This document shows, one piece after another, positions 47,657 through 56,447 of a stretch of DNA of 64,000 nucleotides. Positions within the stretch are counted from its first letter, which is position 1. Every line of letters begins with the position of its first letter. The notes below the pieces were generated by a model. It was not told the origin of the DNA. It saw only the letters and a program-made list of their open reading frames with translations, and did not search any database. The DNA is taken from the NCBI RefSeq assembly GCF_000371925.1, contig NZ_AQVE01000008.1:62001-126000 (forward strand), given 5' to 3'. The DNA is from Thiolinea disciformis DSM 14473. GTDB lineage: Bacteria > Pseudomonadota > Gammaproteobacteria > Thiotrichales > Thiotrichaceae. Both the position numbers and the translations under genes were made by a program.

Positions 47657-48198
47657 GTATTGAGTAAATCGTGGGTGCTCGTAATCGTTGCATATTCGCC
47701 ATCCAAATTCGCTAATGACATAGCATGTACTTCTTCTGCGCCACGTGCTACGCCATGATAATCAGCTTTAGCGAAAGTGAAAGTGGCATCGCTCACTACT
47801 TGGGTAGCGAATCCTAAATTGCCTGCACTGCGGGCAGTGGCTTCCACTGAATTATTAGTACTGACCCCCACGATCACAAGTTCACGAATACCGCGCACAT
47901 GCAGCCAACGTTCCAAACCGGATTGAATAAAAGCGTCCGGTACATTTTTCTCAAAGACCGCTTCTTGGGCTAAAGGTAGAAAGGCTGTTTGAAATGCACA
48001 ACCTTGTTGTCCAGCGGCAAATAAGGAGTTTAGTGAGCGTGAAATATGGCGAACATGAACAATAGGGCGTTTAGTGTGCCGCCAATGCGCGAGTAGCTTC
48101 GTGATATGGGTTTCAGCCTCAGGGTTATTCTGTTCACCTGCTTGCGGCCAAGCCATGCACACTTGCATATCGATAATGAGTAAGGTTTTAGTGTTCAT
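47653..48198 (-). CDS. Isochorismatase-family hydrolase with serine at the nucleophile position
   Basis: A 181-residue protein of the isochorismatase/cysteine-hydrolase fold, beginning MNTKTLLIIDMQVCMAW with the catalytic Asp in IIDMQ. The lysine is probably in FEKNVPDAFIQSGLE. The family motif that normally reads Cys-Val-Glu-x-Thr-Ala-Arg is STNNSVEATARSAG here, so the nucleophilic cysteine is serine. The start is at 48198 because an upstream frame from 48237 adds no family sequence. The substrate is unknown. Confidence 0.85.
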   Translation of the reverse strand: MNTKTLLIIDMQVCMAWPQAGEQNNPEAETHITKLLAHWRHTKRPIVHVRHISRSLNSLFAAGQQGCAFQTAFLPLAQEAVFEKNVPDAFIQSGLERWLHVRGIRELVIVGVSTNNSVEATARSAGNLGFATQVVSDATFTFAKADYHGVARGAEEVHAMSLANLDGEYATITSTHDLLNT

Positions 48199-48429
48199 AA
48201 ATGATTCTAGCACAACTCGACCAAGCTCATCCCTCAAATAAGTGAGTGGTTTTTTCCGTGTGCTCCTTGAACTAGGGGATAGGCGCTTAGCGTGAATTAA
48301 GGAATACTGAACTCACGTTAGTAGTTGAGCTAAGACAAACGAAAAAGCTCCTTACGCTGGCATGAGGTCACATAAGACCTTTAAACACATTAGTCTGAGA
48401 ATCCCAATTTAACTCAAAGGATGGAAGTT

Positions 48430-48996
48430 ATGAACACATTACGTACCTGGTTAGCTGCTACTACTTTAGCGACTATTGCTGCTACTTCAGTACAGGCTGC
48501 TCCCAATTTAAATACAGTCTTTTTCAAAGACCCTGCGATTGCAGGCAGTGGTTGCAAAGCGGGTACTGTGGATTATGCCATTACTCCAGATGGTCAAACC
48601 TTAAGTATTCTGTTTGATTCTTACAGTGCTGCGCCGGGTAATAAGACCTGTAATATTGCGGTGCCAGTGCATGTTCCAAATGGTTTTCAAGTCTCTTTAA
48701 TGACCGCTGATTATCGTGGTTTTGTACAAGGCTCAGCAGAATTACGTCGCTCTTACTTTTTTGCAGGCGAAACAGGTCCAAGTTTGTCAACACCGATGAG
48801 TAGTAATGCTGGTAAAGAATATACGCAACGCGATAGCTTGATTACTTCAAGTAATAGTTATGCTAAGTGTGGTGAAGATGTGAATTTGCGTGTTAATAGC
48901 CGGATTATGACTAAGACTAATAAAAGCTCTATTAGCGTAGATTCACTGGATTTGCAAAATGGTATCATCTTTAAATTACAATACAAACCTTGCTAA
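48430..48996 (+). CDS. Secreted DUF4360 protein
   Basis: A 188-residue exported protein with a signal peptide (TWLAATTLATIAATSVQA, cleavage about residue 25). The mature part shows the DUF4360 pattern: GSGCKAGTVDYAITPDGQTLSILFDSYSA, read as GCKAGTVDYAITPDGQTLS and ILFDSYSAAPG, then VPNGFQVSLMTADYRGFVQG and a C-terminal SISVDSLDLQNG. Four cysteines may form disulphides. The ATG at 48430 is nine bases after AAAGG; the ATG at 48421 is too close to it. The function of the family is unknown. Confidence 0.85.
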   Translation: MNTLRTWLAATTLATIAATSVQAAPNLNTVFFKDPAIAGSGCKAGTVDYAITPDGQTLSILFDSYSAAPGNKTCNIAVPVHVPNGFQVSLMTADYRGFVQGSAELRRSYFFAGETGPSLSTPMSSNAGKEYTQRDSLITSSNSYAKCGEDVNLRVNSRIMTKTNKSSISVDSLDLQNGIIFKLQYKPC

Positions 48997-49028
48997 ACTT
49001 CAGATAAGGTTCTGAAAATTCATGCCAT

Positions 49029-49057
49029 TAAAGGCTGCCGCCTAGGTGGCCTTTTTA
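49029..49057 (+). terminator. Terminator after the DUF4360 gene
   Basis: An imperfect GC-rich hairpin between AAAGGC (49030-49035) and GGCCTTTTT (49048-49056), with T residues after the stem, 30 bp downstream of the stop codon. Confidence 0.65.
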
Positions 49058-49081
49058 GTTTGGCCAGTGCGCTAATAAGGT

Positions 49082-49801
49082 TTAGTTCAATAAAGCAATC
49101 CTCACTCGCCGATTAATTTTTCCTTTGTTTTCAATTTTCGTTATGGCGACTCGACCAATTTCGCCAGTGCGGCGTACATGGGTGCCGCCACAAGGTTGTA
49201 AGTCAGCATCTTGAATATGGATTAAGCGTATTTTTCCTGAGCCACGCGGTGGTTGCACGGACATGGTTTTGACTAAACTAGGATTAGCATCCAACTCCTC
49301 ATCACTAATCCAGCGCTCACTGAGTGGTAAATCTTTATCAATTAATGCTTGTAGTTGTTGCGTGATGGTTTCTTTATTGAGATTCGCATCAGGAATATCA
49401 AAGTCTGAACGGCCTTCGCCAAGGCTAATAGAACCACCGGTCACGGGATAAGGTAAGACCACAGACAGCAAATGTAAGGCTGTATGAATCCGCATATGGC
49501 TATAACGTGTCTGCCAGTCCAAAACTAATTCAACTGACTCGCCCACGGTGGGTAATGGATTGGCTTCGGCTGGAATGTGGGCAATACAGGTATGTGCAGC
49601 ATCATCCCAGACTGTGGTAGTAATAGGGATCACGCGACCATCGGCTAAGCATAATTGACCCTTATCACCCGGTTGGCCGCCGCCGGTAGGATAAAAAAGC
49701 GTACGATCTAAGATAATGCCACCACGCTCATTAATAGCAAGTACCTTAGCACTGGCGCGAGTTTGATAAGCATCATGGCGAAATAACAGTTCAGTAGTCA
49801 T
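49082..49801 (-). CDS. alaX: Alanyl-tRNA editing protein AlaX
   Basis: A 239-residue stand-alone editing protein that deacylates Ser-tRNA(Ala) or Gly-tRNA(Ala). The zinc-binding motif HTALHLL is preceded by SHMRIH, and the second motif CGGTHVRRTGEIG lies near residue 200. The N-terminus FYPTGGGQPGDKG is the glycine-rich loop of the editing domain. The length suits the AlaX-M class that includes the N-terminal beta-barrel. It lies on the minus strand with a small open frame upstream. Confidence 0.93.
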   Translation of the reverse strand: MTTELLFRHDAYQTRASAKVLAINERGGIILDRTLFYPTGGGQPGDKGQLCLADGRVIPITTTVWDDAAHTCIAHIPAEANPLPTVGESVELVLDWQTRYSHMRIHTALHLLSVVLPYPVTGGSISLGEGRSDFDIPDANLNKETITQQLQALIDKDLPLSERWISDEELDANPSLVKTMSVQPPRGSGKIRLIHIQDADLQPCGGTHVRRTGEIGRVAITKIENKGKINRRVRIALLN

Positions 49802-49830
49802 GGTCTGTCCTACAAAATGATTGATTCAAA

Positions 49831-49995
49831 TTAAACATGTGGTGCAATAATCACTAAAAATACGCCAATGATTGATAAAGCTACTGATCTTTTGCGCGTC
49901 AAAAGTTTAATGCGCCCAGGTTTCATGACACCGATTGAGCCTAAGATCATCAAGGAAATGGCAAGCATAATAAGCAAGTTATTTAAAAGGGGCAT
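49831..49995 (-). CDS. Possible 54-residue small membrane protein
   Basis: An ATG-initiated frame of 54 residues with two hydrophobic stretches (NLLIMLAISLMILGSIGVM and SVALSIIGVFLVIIAPHV) separated by a basic loop (KPGRIKLLTRKR). The pattern is that of a two-helix inner-membrane protein. It lies just upstream of alaX on the same strand, about 30 bp away, and could be cotranscribed. No clear ribosome binding site precedes it, and no family was recognised. A 61-residue frame on the opposite strand over the same DNA lacks such features. Confidence 0.45.
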   Translation of the reverse strand: MPLLNNLLIMLAISLMILGSIGVMKPGRIKLLTRKRSVALSIIGVFLVIIAPHV

Positions 49996-50281
49996 AAGCG
50001 TCGTCGTTCTGCTATTGGAGTTTAGGAAGGGTGCTCACTTTACTAAAAAATGACAAAAATCTATAGCCTTAAGTCTGAGAGACCATTTTACTAAACCCTT
50101 GGCTGGCTTAATGAAACAGGTTTGGATTCATGAATAAGCGTTGGCGCTGTATTTTTCGGGGGTAGACAATCGAGTTGGAGGCAGTAGTCCCGATCTTGTA
50201 AAGATTTATAATGACTACGCTCCCAACAATAGCAGTAGTTGATGTTTAAGTTAAAGTTGTATCCTTTCAATCAATTGTATA

Positions 50282-50398
50282 ATGAGCAGCATGATGACTA
50301 CATCTAGTGATTCCGGTTTTGCCGAGCGTGTCCGTGCCAGTTTCGCACGTCAGAACGCCATGACTTTAATTCAGGCGAGTTTGACTGTGGTCGAGTAG
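50282..50398 (+). pseudogene. Truncated PaaI/DUF4442-type thioesterase remnant
   Basis: A 38-codon frame ending in TAG. It reads SGFAERVRASFARQNAMTLI followed by QASLTVVE, which matches the start of PaaI-family thioesterases (FAxRVRxSFARQ, then an early beta strand). The following DNA does not continue the family in any frame that I could read, and the next real gene starts at 50523. A good -10 box, TATAAT, lies at 50278-50283. I read this as the left-over 5' end of a thioesterase gene; a functional 38-residue peptide is less likely. Confidence 0.6.
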
Positions 50399-50522
50399 GG
50401 GCACACGAAAATTTGTTTGCCAGATTAAGTCGGAAAAATAGCCGCTAAGCGTTGTGTAGACAGCAATTGCTCCCACTCCTGCCCCATGTTTTAATGCTCA
50501 TCCAACCACAGGGAGAGGCATT

Positions 50523-52424
50523 ATGCTTAATGAACAACAACAAACCCAATTATTAGTCCGTTTTGCGCGTGAACAGCTTGCACCAGAGCTCAGTAGTTCT
50601 GATTGGCTGGCGTTTGAACAACGTTTAATTCGGTATTTACCTGCGCTTACTAATGAGTTGAGTCGTGTCTATGGTGAACGCGATGACTTTCTTCTCTTCC
50701 TCGAAACCTTACTGAAATCGGCTTATCAAGCATGGCAAGCGCGCTCCCCCACGCTAAAGAATCAGGACATGGCGCATGAGCATAACCCCGATTGGTTTAG
50801 CTCGGAAAAGATGGTGGGTGGCGTGTGTTATGTGGATTTATTTGCAGGCACTTTGCAGGGCATCCTTGCCAAGATTCCGTATTTTCAAGAGTTAGGCTTG
50901 ACTTATTTACACCTCATGCCCTTGTTTAAATGTCCTGAAGGGCAAAGTGATGGTGGTTATGCGGTGAGTAGTTATCGGGAGGTGAATCCTGCCCTCGGTA
51001 CCATTGAGGATTTGCGGGCAGTGGCGCAAGCGCTAAAAGCAGCGGGCATTACTTTAGTGGTCGATTTTATTTTTAATCACACTTCCCATGAGCACATCTG
51101 GGCTAAGGAAGCGGTGAAGGGCAATCCCAATTATCAGGATTTTTATTATTTCTTCCCCGATCGCCACATGCCTGACGCTTATGATCAAACCGTGCGTGAA
51201 ATTTTTCCAGATCAACATCCGGGGGCGTTTTCACAACTTCCCGATGGGCGTTGGGTGTGGACGACCTTCAATAGTTTTCAGTGGGATTTGAATTATAGCA
51301 ATCCTGCTACCTTCACAGCGATGGCTGAGGAAATGCTATTTATTGCTAATCTTGGTGTGGATATTTTGCGCATGGATGCAGTGGCTTTTATCTGGAAGAA
51401 GCTTGGCACTGATTGCGAAAACTTGACCCAAGCTCATGCTTTAATTCGTGCGTTTAATGCCGTTGCGCGTATTGCTGCACCGAGTTTATTATTCAAATCC
51501 GAAGCAATTGTTCACCCTGACAAAGTCGTTCAATACATCGCCCCGAATGAGTGCCAGCTTTCTTACAACCCCCTGCAAATGGCACTTTTATGGAATTCCT
51601 TGGCTACCCGCGAAGTTAATCTTCTCCAGCAAGCCTTAGAGCGTCGCCATAACTTGCCTGCACATACGGCATGGGTGAATTATGTACGTTGTCATGATGA
51701 CATTGGCTGGACGTTTGCTGATGAAGATGCGGCGGAATTTGGCATTAATGGTTTTTTCCATCGCCAATTTTTGAATCAATTTTATGTAAATCGTTTTGCC
51801 GGTAGTTTCGCACGTGGCGTACCTTTTCAGGATAATCCGGTGACGGGCGATTGCCGCATTAGTGGTATGTGTGCCTCGTTGGTTGGCTTAGAACAACATG
51901 ACCCATTAGCGATTGATCGCATCATACTTTTGCATAGTGTGGCCTTAAGTTCGGGGGGGCTTCCACTGATTTATTTAGGGGATGAAGTTGGCACTTTAAA
52001 TGATTATAGTTTTAGCGATGATCCAGATAAAGCCACTGACTCCCGTTGGGTGCATCGCCCGCACGCTGATAAAGTGCGTTATGAACAACGTCATGATCTG
52101 TCGAGCGATGCAGGGCAAGTCTTTAATCGTTTATTACACTTAATCCAGATTCGTAAAAACACCCCAGCCTTGGGTGGTACACAGTTAGTGTCGTTCAATG
52201 CGCGCAATCCTCACGTGTTGGGTTATTGGCGTGGCGATAAAGATCGCATATTGGTATTGGCGAATTTTAGTGAAAACCATGTTTTTGTTAGCGCCCTGAC
52301 TTTATCGACTCTACCTGAACAGCTAATCGATTTGATTAGCTCTCAATCTGTGTCTTTAGCATCGGGTGTAAAACTTAAACCCTACCAAGTGCTATGGCTG
52401 AGTGTGCCAGCGATTCAACGTTAA
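50523..52424 (+). CDS. Amylosucrase (GH13 family)
   Basis: A 633-residue glucosyltransferase that makes alpha-1,4-glucan from sucrose. Its length and layout match Neisseria polysaccharea amylosucrase (636 residues): an N-terminal helical domain, then [13 protein letters not shown], the nucleophile Asp285 in [11 protein letters not shown], the acid/base Glu327 in [11 protein letters not shown] and His391-Asp392 in [11 protein letters not shown]. These fall exactly one residue before the known catalytic positions. No sucrose transporter or phosphorylase is beside it, so it stands alone. Start ATG is behind GGGAGAGGCATT. Confidence 0.92.
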   Translation: MLNEQQQTQLLVRFAREQLAPELSSSDWLAFEQRLIRYLPALTNELSRVYGERDDFLLFLETLLKSAYQAWQARSPTLKNQDMAHEHNPDWFSSEKMVGGVCYVDLFAGTLQGILAKIPYFQELGLTYLHLMPLFKCPEGQSDGGYAVSSYREVNPALGTIEDLRAVAQALKAAGITLVVDFIFNHTSHEHIWAKEAVKGNPNYQDFYYFFPDRHMPDAYDQTVREIFPDQHPGAFSQLPDGRWVWTTFNSFQWDLNYSNPATFTAMAEEMLFIANLGVDILRMDAVAFIWKKLGTDCENLTQAHALIRAFNAVARIAAPSLLFKSEAIVHPDKVVQYIAPNECQLSYNPLQMALLWNSLATREVNLLQQALERRHNLPAHTAWVNYVRCHDDIGWTFADEDAAEFGINGFFHRQFLNQFYVNRFAGSFARGVPFQDNPVTGDCRISGMCASLVGLEQHDPLAIDRIILLHSVALSSGGLPLIYLGDEVGTLNDYSFSDDPDKATDSRWVHRPHADKVRYEQRHDLSSDAGQVFNRLLHLIQIRKNTPALGGTQLVSFNARNPHVLGYWRGDKDRILVLANFSENHVFVSALTLSTLPEQLIDLISSQSVSLASGVKLKPYQVLWLSVPAIQR

Positions 52425-52441
52425 ACTAGCCAATAGGGTGT

Positions 52442-52500
52442 GTGAAGTAGCTCTGTAGCGTTATTTTTGTATAATGTTAAGCTATTCGTGAAGTAACTCT
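52442..52500. repeat. Direct repeat flanking a TATAAT box
   Basis: GTGAAGTAGCTCT (52442-52454) and GTGAAGTAACTCT (52488-52500), 46 bp apart, differ by one base. TATAAT lies between them at 52470-52475. The element could be a pair of regulator sites for the dapB-like gene. Confidence 0.4.
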
Positions 52501-52602
52501 AAACTATTTATATTAATTTCAATGGGTTACTTTGTTTTTAACCAGCTGGTCATAAGGGTAACCCAGCCTTGTGGCTTAGCCATTACACTGGCTTTACCAT
52601 GT

Positions 52603-52623
52603 GACTCAAGCTTTGTTTGAGTC
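52603..52623 (+). promoter_or_regulatory. Leader hairpin before the dapB-like gene
   Basis: Inverted repeat GACTCAA (52603-52609) and TTGAGTC (52617-52623) with a 7-base loop, about 28 bp before the start codon. It is too weak for a terminator alone and may influence translation or transcription of the next gene. Confidence 0.35.
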
Positions 52624-52651
52624 AGTGCGTGCAGCAAGTAGGAGTAATAAA

Positions 52652-53437
52652 ATGCGTATAGGACTGATCGGATTCGGTAAAACTGGGCGTGCTGTCGCCT
52701 CCATTTTACTAGAATCGCCAAACACTAAGCTGCAATGGGTGGTACGCCGTTCGAACATGCTAGAGCATCGTTCAGTGCCAGAGTTTTTAGGAATAGAGTC
52801 AGACTTACCGTGTTTGCTCTATTCCAAACAAGAACTGAGCGCAGAAGAGCTGTTAGATCGTTATCCGGTCGATGTAATTGTAGATTTTTCCTCACCTTCA
52901 GGTATTGACTACTATGGTCATGCTGCTGCAAAACGGCATATTACTATAGTAAGTGCGGTTTCTCAGTACCCTGATCTCCAACTCGTTAAGCTGAAACGGC
53001 TATCTAAACGTACCGTAGTGATGCATAGTCCCAATATTACTTTGGGGATTAACTTCTTGATTCTTAGTGCAAAAGTTCTGAAAAATATTGCGCCTTTTAC
53101 GGATATTGCCATTACAGAGCAGCATTTTAAAACCAAACCACAGGTATCAGGGACGGCAAAAGTGATAGCACGCGAGTTAGACATTCCGGAGGATGAAATC
53201 AATACCGTGAGAGCCGGTGGGATTATTGGTGTCCATGAGATTTTATTCGGATTTCCTTATCAAACCGTGCGTCTTAAGCATGAGTCTATTGCGCGCGAAG
53301 CTTTTGGGAACGGAGTTCTGTTTGCCGTACAAAATTTATATGGGAAGCCCAAAGGGTTTTATACGATGGAAAGCCTGCTGAAACCCTATTTTAATATGGA
53401 TGTTTTTGAAGAAGGTTATTTAGCAGAAACGGTTTAA
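52652..53437 (+). CDS. DapB-like reductase (dihydrodipicolinate reductase fold)
   Basis: A 261-residue Rossmann-fold protein beginning MRIGLIGFGKTGRAVASIL. The C-terminal part has EQHFKTKPQVSGTAKVIA, which corresponds to the DapB motif with HHxxKxDxPSGTA but lacks the second histidine and the Asp-Pro. VDVIVDFSSPSGIDYYGHA fits the DapB cofactor/substrate region. The ATG at 52652 is seven bases after GGAG; the frame is open upstream but without a site. It may reduce 4-hydroxy-tetrahydrodipicolinate in lysine synthesis, or a related imine. The altered motif makes the substrate uncertain. Confidence 0.75.
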   Translation: MRIGLIGFGKTGRAVASILLESPNTKLQWVVRRSNMLEHRSVPEFLGIESDLPCLLYSKQELSAEELLDRYPVDVIVDFSSPSGIDYYGHAAAKRHITIVSAVSQYPDLQLVKLKRLSKRTVVMHSPNITLGINFLILSAKVLKNIAPFTDIAITEQHFKTKPQVSGTAKVIARELDIPEDEINTVRAGGIIGVHEILFGFPYQTVRLKHESIAREAFGNGVLFAVQNLYGKPKGFYTMESLLKPYFNMDVFEEGYLAETV

Positions 53438-53442
53438 ACTTC

Positions 53443-53478
53443 AAAAAGCATTTTCTCGGTACAGTACCGAGAAAATGC
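53443..53478 (-). terminator. Terminator hairpin between convergent genes
   Basis: Perfect 15-bp inverted repeat from 53448 to 53478 around one base (left arm GCATTTTCTCGGTAC). On the minus strand it is followed by a run of five T, so it terminates the DUF4424 gene; it may also act on the plus-strand gene. Confidence 0.75.
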
Positions 53479-53546
53479 ATCTATTCTATCAGTGCATAGC
53501 AGTTTATATATTGAAAGTTTGGAAATAATATCTGCAAGAGAATTAT

Positions 53547-54362
53547 TTATTCGCCTATTTTATAAGGTATGCCAAAGTAAATAATATTTAGGTCATTTTT
53601 AGGGATGAAATTTATTTTCTCCATCACAAAAGTCTTGTCATCAATTTTTTTAACCTCTGATCCACAAAAGCTAAGCTTTTCATTGCTGTCAGATTTTTTG
53701 ATCGTTAATTTAAATTTTCCAATTGCTCCTTTCCAATTAGCTCCCGTTTTCAAAATATAGGTAATAGTTGAAGTAGGAATATCATATTTCGCTTTTAGCT
53801 GATTATTAATCCAAGCTTTTGTGCTTTTGTCGATGCAATAAATACCGCTTTCTTCACCTTGCAATCCATAGCCTACTCCGCCGCCAACCCCAGGTGTATA
53901 TTCGTGATTGACTAAAATGACTTTTTTAGCTGGAAAAGTTTGCATCCAATAGTGGGTAATTTTGTGTACATAAGCTTGTGCATCTTGGTCAAAACGCTTT
54001 TTATCTTCGCTTTGAAACACTTGTTTTTTGCCATCTACTACCACCGAAAATTTCAGGATGTTTTTATCTTTTCGCAGGTCTGCTTCGGTGTAATCCGGAA
54101 AGGCCGAATTATCAGCATCAAGTACTATTTCTGGTAAGGGGAAGGCAACACGAGTAGTAATAGGCTTGTCGCTAGTGTTGTAGAATTTGTAGGCAATACG
54201 TATCTTATCCTTGCTGATGAATAAATCCTCTTCCTGCATCACAATGTGATCAGACTTCGTGAATACTAGGCCACCCACACCAAACGCAGCAGTAGAGTCA
54301 TTCGCAGAGACGTTAGCTAAAGTAGTAATCGCTAGTAGGCTAGTCAGATAGAGTAAACGCAT
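53547..54362 (-). CDS. Secreted DUF4424 protein
   Basis: A 271-residue exported protein with a signal peptide (RLLYLTSLLAITTLANVSA). The mature sequence begins NDSTAAFGVGGLVFTKSDHI and continues MQEEDLFISKDKIRIAYKF, a pattern of the DUF4424 family. The ATG at 54362 is chosen because it places the signal peptide at the N-terminus; the frame from 54401 adds 13 residues. Composition is more A+T-rich than in the catabolic genes. The function of the family is unknown. Confidence 0.82.
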   Translation of the reverse strand: MRLLYLTSLLAITTLANVSANDSTAAFGVGGLVFTKSDHIVMQEEDLFISKDKIRIAYKFYNTSDKPITTRVAFPLPEIVLDADNSAFPDYTEADLRKDKNILKFSVVVDGKKQVFQSEDKKRFDQDAQAYVHKITHYWMQTFPAKKVILVNHEYTPGVGGGVGYGLQGEESGIYCIDKSTKAWINNQLKAKYDIPTSTITYILKTGANWKGAIGKFKLTIKKSDSNEKLSFCGSEVKKIDDKTFVMEKINFIPKNDLNIIYFGIPYKIGE

Positions 54363-55172
54363 GATTTTTTCTCGTAACTGGAATGATACCAAAGATACCA
54401 TTTGTAGACCATGCTTCGGAAGTTAGATGCACTATTTTTTGAAGTTTAACGGTATTAGATCATTCATGAATAATAGACCGCTTTCATAAGTCAAAAATTA
54501 ATCAAATCTAGCTTATGCAAAGAACCCCGCTATAGCTTAGTCAGGAAATTTATTTGACTATCTATTTTACAGTTAAATTGCTTAAAAATTGATTTGTGAA
54601 AGAGGTCTAATTAAATTTCTATTATTTATCTAGGTTTTGTTAATATTTAGCATAAGCAACTGATTATTCTGGTATATAAAAACCGAGAGAGAATAAAAAT
54701 TATTTATTTTATAATTAATTTTTTAAATGCCTGCGGGATCTATTGATTTTTTTATTCTTAATTAATTTCTACTATTCCGAATATGAATAAAAATCCTAAT
54801 CTCAGAAGTCGTTATAGTTTGGTTTTGACGCAATGTTTAATTAAAAATACGACTAAAGTGGTATGTTTTGTTACTTTAGTAAACTTGCTATGAGGTTTAA
54901 AAAATATAAACTAGTATCTTGCAAGAATTAAATTTTTAATAGGTGTATTTGAATAATTTCAAGAGATCTCCTGCGAAAGTCAAAAATTGAGCAATGTCTT
55001 TTTTCTGTTAAAGTTTATCCTATATAGAATTTTTGTATAAACATGGTTAAAAATTGTCCTACAAGACTGTTTAAAAAAATGACTTTCGTAGGAGGTTTAA
55101 TAAATTTATTTATCCGTTATTTTTTAACAACAATTCGTTAATTTTTAGTTTTTTTAAAAAGAGATTTAAATT
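54363..55172. other. AT-rich intergenic region without a recognised gene
   Basis: About 800 bp with G+C near 25-30 percent by eye, unlike the surrounding genes. I saw no coding frame of note. One inverted repeat with a single mismatch, TCCTGCGAAAGTC (54969-54981) and GACTTTCGTAGGA (55081-55093), spans 100 bp. The stretch also contains several TTGACx boxes that could be promoters. It may hold a small RNA or a promoter region for the LprI-like gene; nothing definite was found. Confidence 0.5.
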
Positions 55173-55532
55173 ATGAGATATATTATTCCAAGTGCTGTCT
55201 TGTTATTTGCTTTAAGTCAGTCAACTCAAGCAGGTACAGTGGTGGATTGTCATGAGGTGGATACCATGGAAACTGATATGGTCGAGGTTTGTGTCAAGCA
55301 AACGAATCGTGACCTAAATGATAATTACGATGCCTTAAAAAAACTTCAAAAGGACTCACCTGAGAAACTAAAGCTACTGAAGGAGATGCAATTAGCTTGG
55401 ATTAAAATGCGAGATGCTCAGTGTGAGTATGAAATGCGTAATACAGGCAGCAATGCCGCTCTAGTAGGCCTGGTGTGTGAGGTTAAATTAACCCAACAAC
55501 GCGCAGATGATCTTGAAAAAATGGCGCAGTAA
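55173..55532 (+). CDS. LprI/DUF1311-type secreted protein
   Basis: A 119-residue exported protein with signal peptide YIIPSAVLLFALSQSTQA. The mature part has four cysteines and the DUF1311 pattern VCVKQTNRDLNDNYDALKKL, LAWIKMRDAQCEYE and an ending LTQQRADDLEKM. Members include the lysozyme inhibitor LprI of Mycobacterium, though most are uncharacterised. It lies after an AT-rich intergenic region. Confidence 0.82.
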   Translation: MRYIIPSAVLLFALSQSTQAGTVVDCHEVDTMETDMVEVCVKQTNRDLNDNYDALKKLQKDSPEKLKLLKEMQLAWIKMRDAQCEYEMRNTGSNAALVGLVCEVKLTQQRADDLEKMAQ

Positions 55533-55577
55533 ATAACTTATTTTGCCCAGTTAGTGGCTGATTCTAATCGTGTTAAC

Positions 55578-56192
55578 CTATTCGACACGACAATAACAAT
55601 ATAGAAACTCTTGCGTCATGCCACTCGGGGTCTGATGATTTACTGTCAAGCTATCCAATAAACGAAAACTTTGTCCAAATGCGCTATGCAGTCCTTGACT
55701 GTCATAGCGCATTACCTCCAAGCCACTGCATTGTTTAGGTCCGTGTATGCCAAATGTCGCCATAATTACGTGTCCATCGGGTTTAACCGCTTTGAGAACT
55801 TGTTGAACATAGCGTTCACGTTGTGAATTTTCAGTCAGAAAGTGAAAGACCGCGCGGTCATGCCAAACATCATAATAGTGTGGTGCAAAATCTAGTGCTA
55901 ACACATCGCCCACTAACCACTGGATAGTGGGGGCATCAACACCTAATCGCCTTTGTGTAATAGCGAGGGCTTGGCTGGAAATATCTAGCATACTTAGGTT
56001 GTGATAGCCTGCTGCTAATAAATCATCAGGGAGCGTGGATGCGCCGGTTCCCACATCTAACACGCTAGCGTGTCGGTGAGGGGCTAAGTACTGAATTAAT
56101 TGTAGGGACACTTCGAGATGCTGCGCATACCAACTGACTTGTGCGGAGTTTTTGGTTTGATAGACCGATTCCCAATGCTGCTGTGGATTCAT
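55578..56192 (-). CDS. Class I SAM-dependent methyltransferase
   Basis: A 204-residue methyltransferase. The SAM-binding motif I is VLDVGTGASTLPDDLLAAGY and motif II is MLDISSQAL; the WLVGDVLALDFAPHYYDVWHDRAVFHFL segment is read as GDVLALDF and DVWHDRAVFHF, typical of small UbiE/thiopurine-type enzymes. The substrate is unknown. It is transcribed alone, away from the STAND gene. Confidence 0.85.
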   Translation of the reverse strand: MNPQQHWESVYQTKNSAQVSWYAQHLEVSLQLIQYLAPHRHASVLDVGTGASTLPDDLLAAGYHNLSMLDISSQALAITQRRLGVDAPTIQWLVGDVLALDFAPHYYDVWHDRAVFHFLTENSQRERYVQQVLKAVKPDGHVIMATFGIHGPKQCSGLEVMRYDSQGLHSAFGQSFRLLDSLTVNHQTPSGMTQEFLYCYCRVE

Positions 56193-56447
56193 GGCGCTTT
56201 ACCTTGCTAGTTATTTATCATGAGCTATTCTATATCAAAGCTAGATGATTGAAATACAAAACTAAAGTAGTTTTATAGTGATTATTTTATAGGTGTTTAG
56301 ACGAATTTATATAAGTGCTTTGGTTTATAATATTGAAGTAAAAATCATTATTTTTTTAGTTTTAAAGCATTTTCTTGAGATCAATGGAACGAAATATACT
56401 AGGCTTGCTCTAATAATAATCAAATTTTTCACAAGGAATTGCTTAGA

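Noticed and set aside
49868-50053. Open frame of 61 codons on the plus strand
   Set aside because: It has no ribosome binding site or recognisable sequence; the frame on the minus strand has membrane-protein features.
52425-52651. Lysine riboswitch before the dapB-like gene
   Set aside because: The leader is only about 200 bases and I could not find the conserved core elements of the lysine riboswitch.
54969-55093. Inverted repeat with a 100-bp spacer in the AT-rich gap as a mobile-element end
   Set aside because: No transposase gene, no target duplication, and a mismatch in the arms; too weak to call an insertion sequence.
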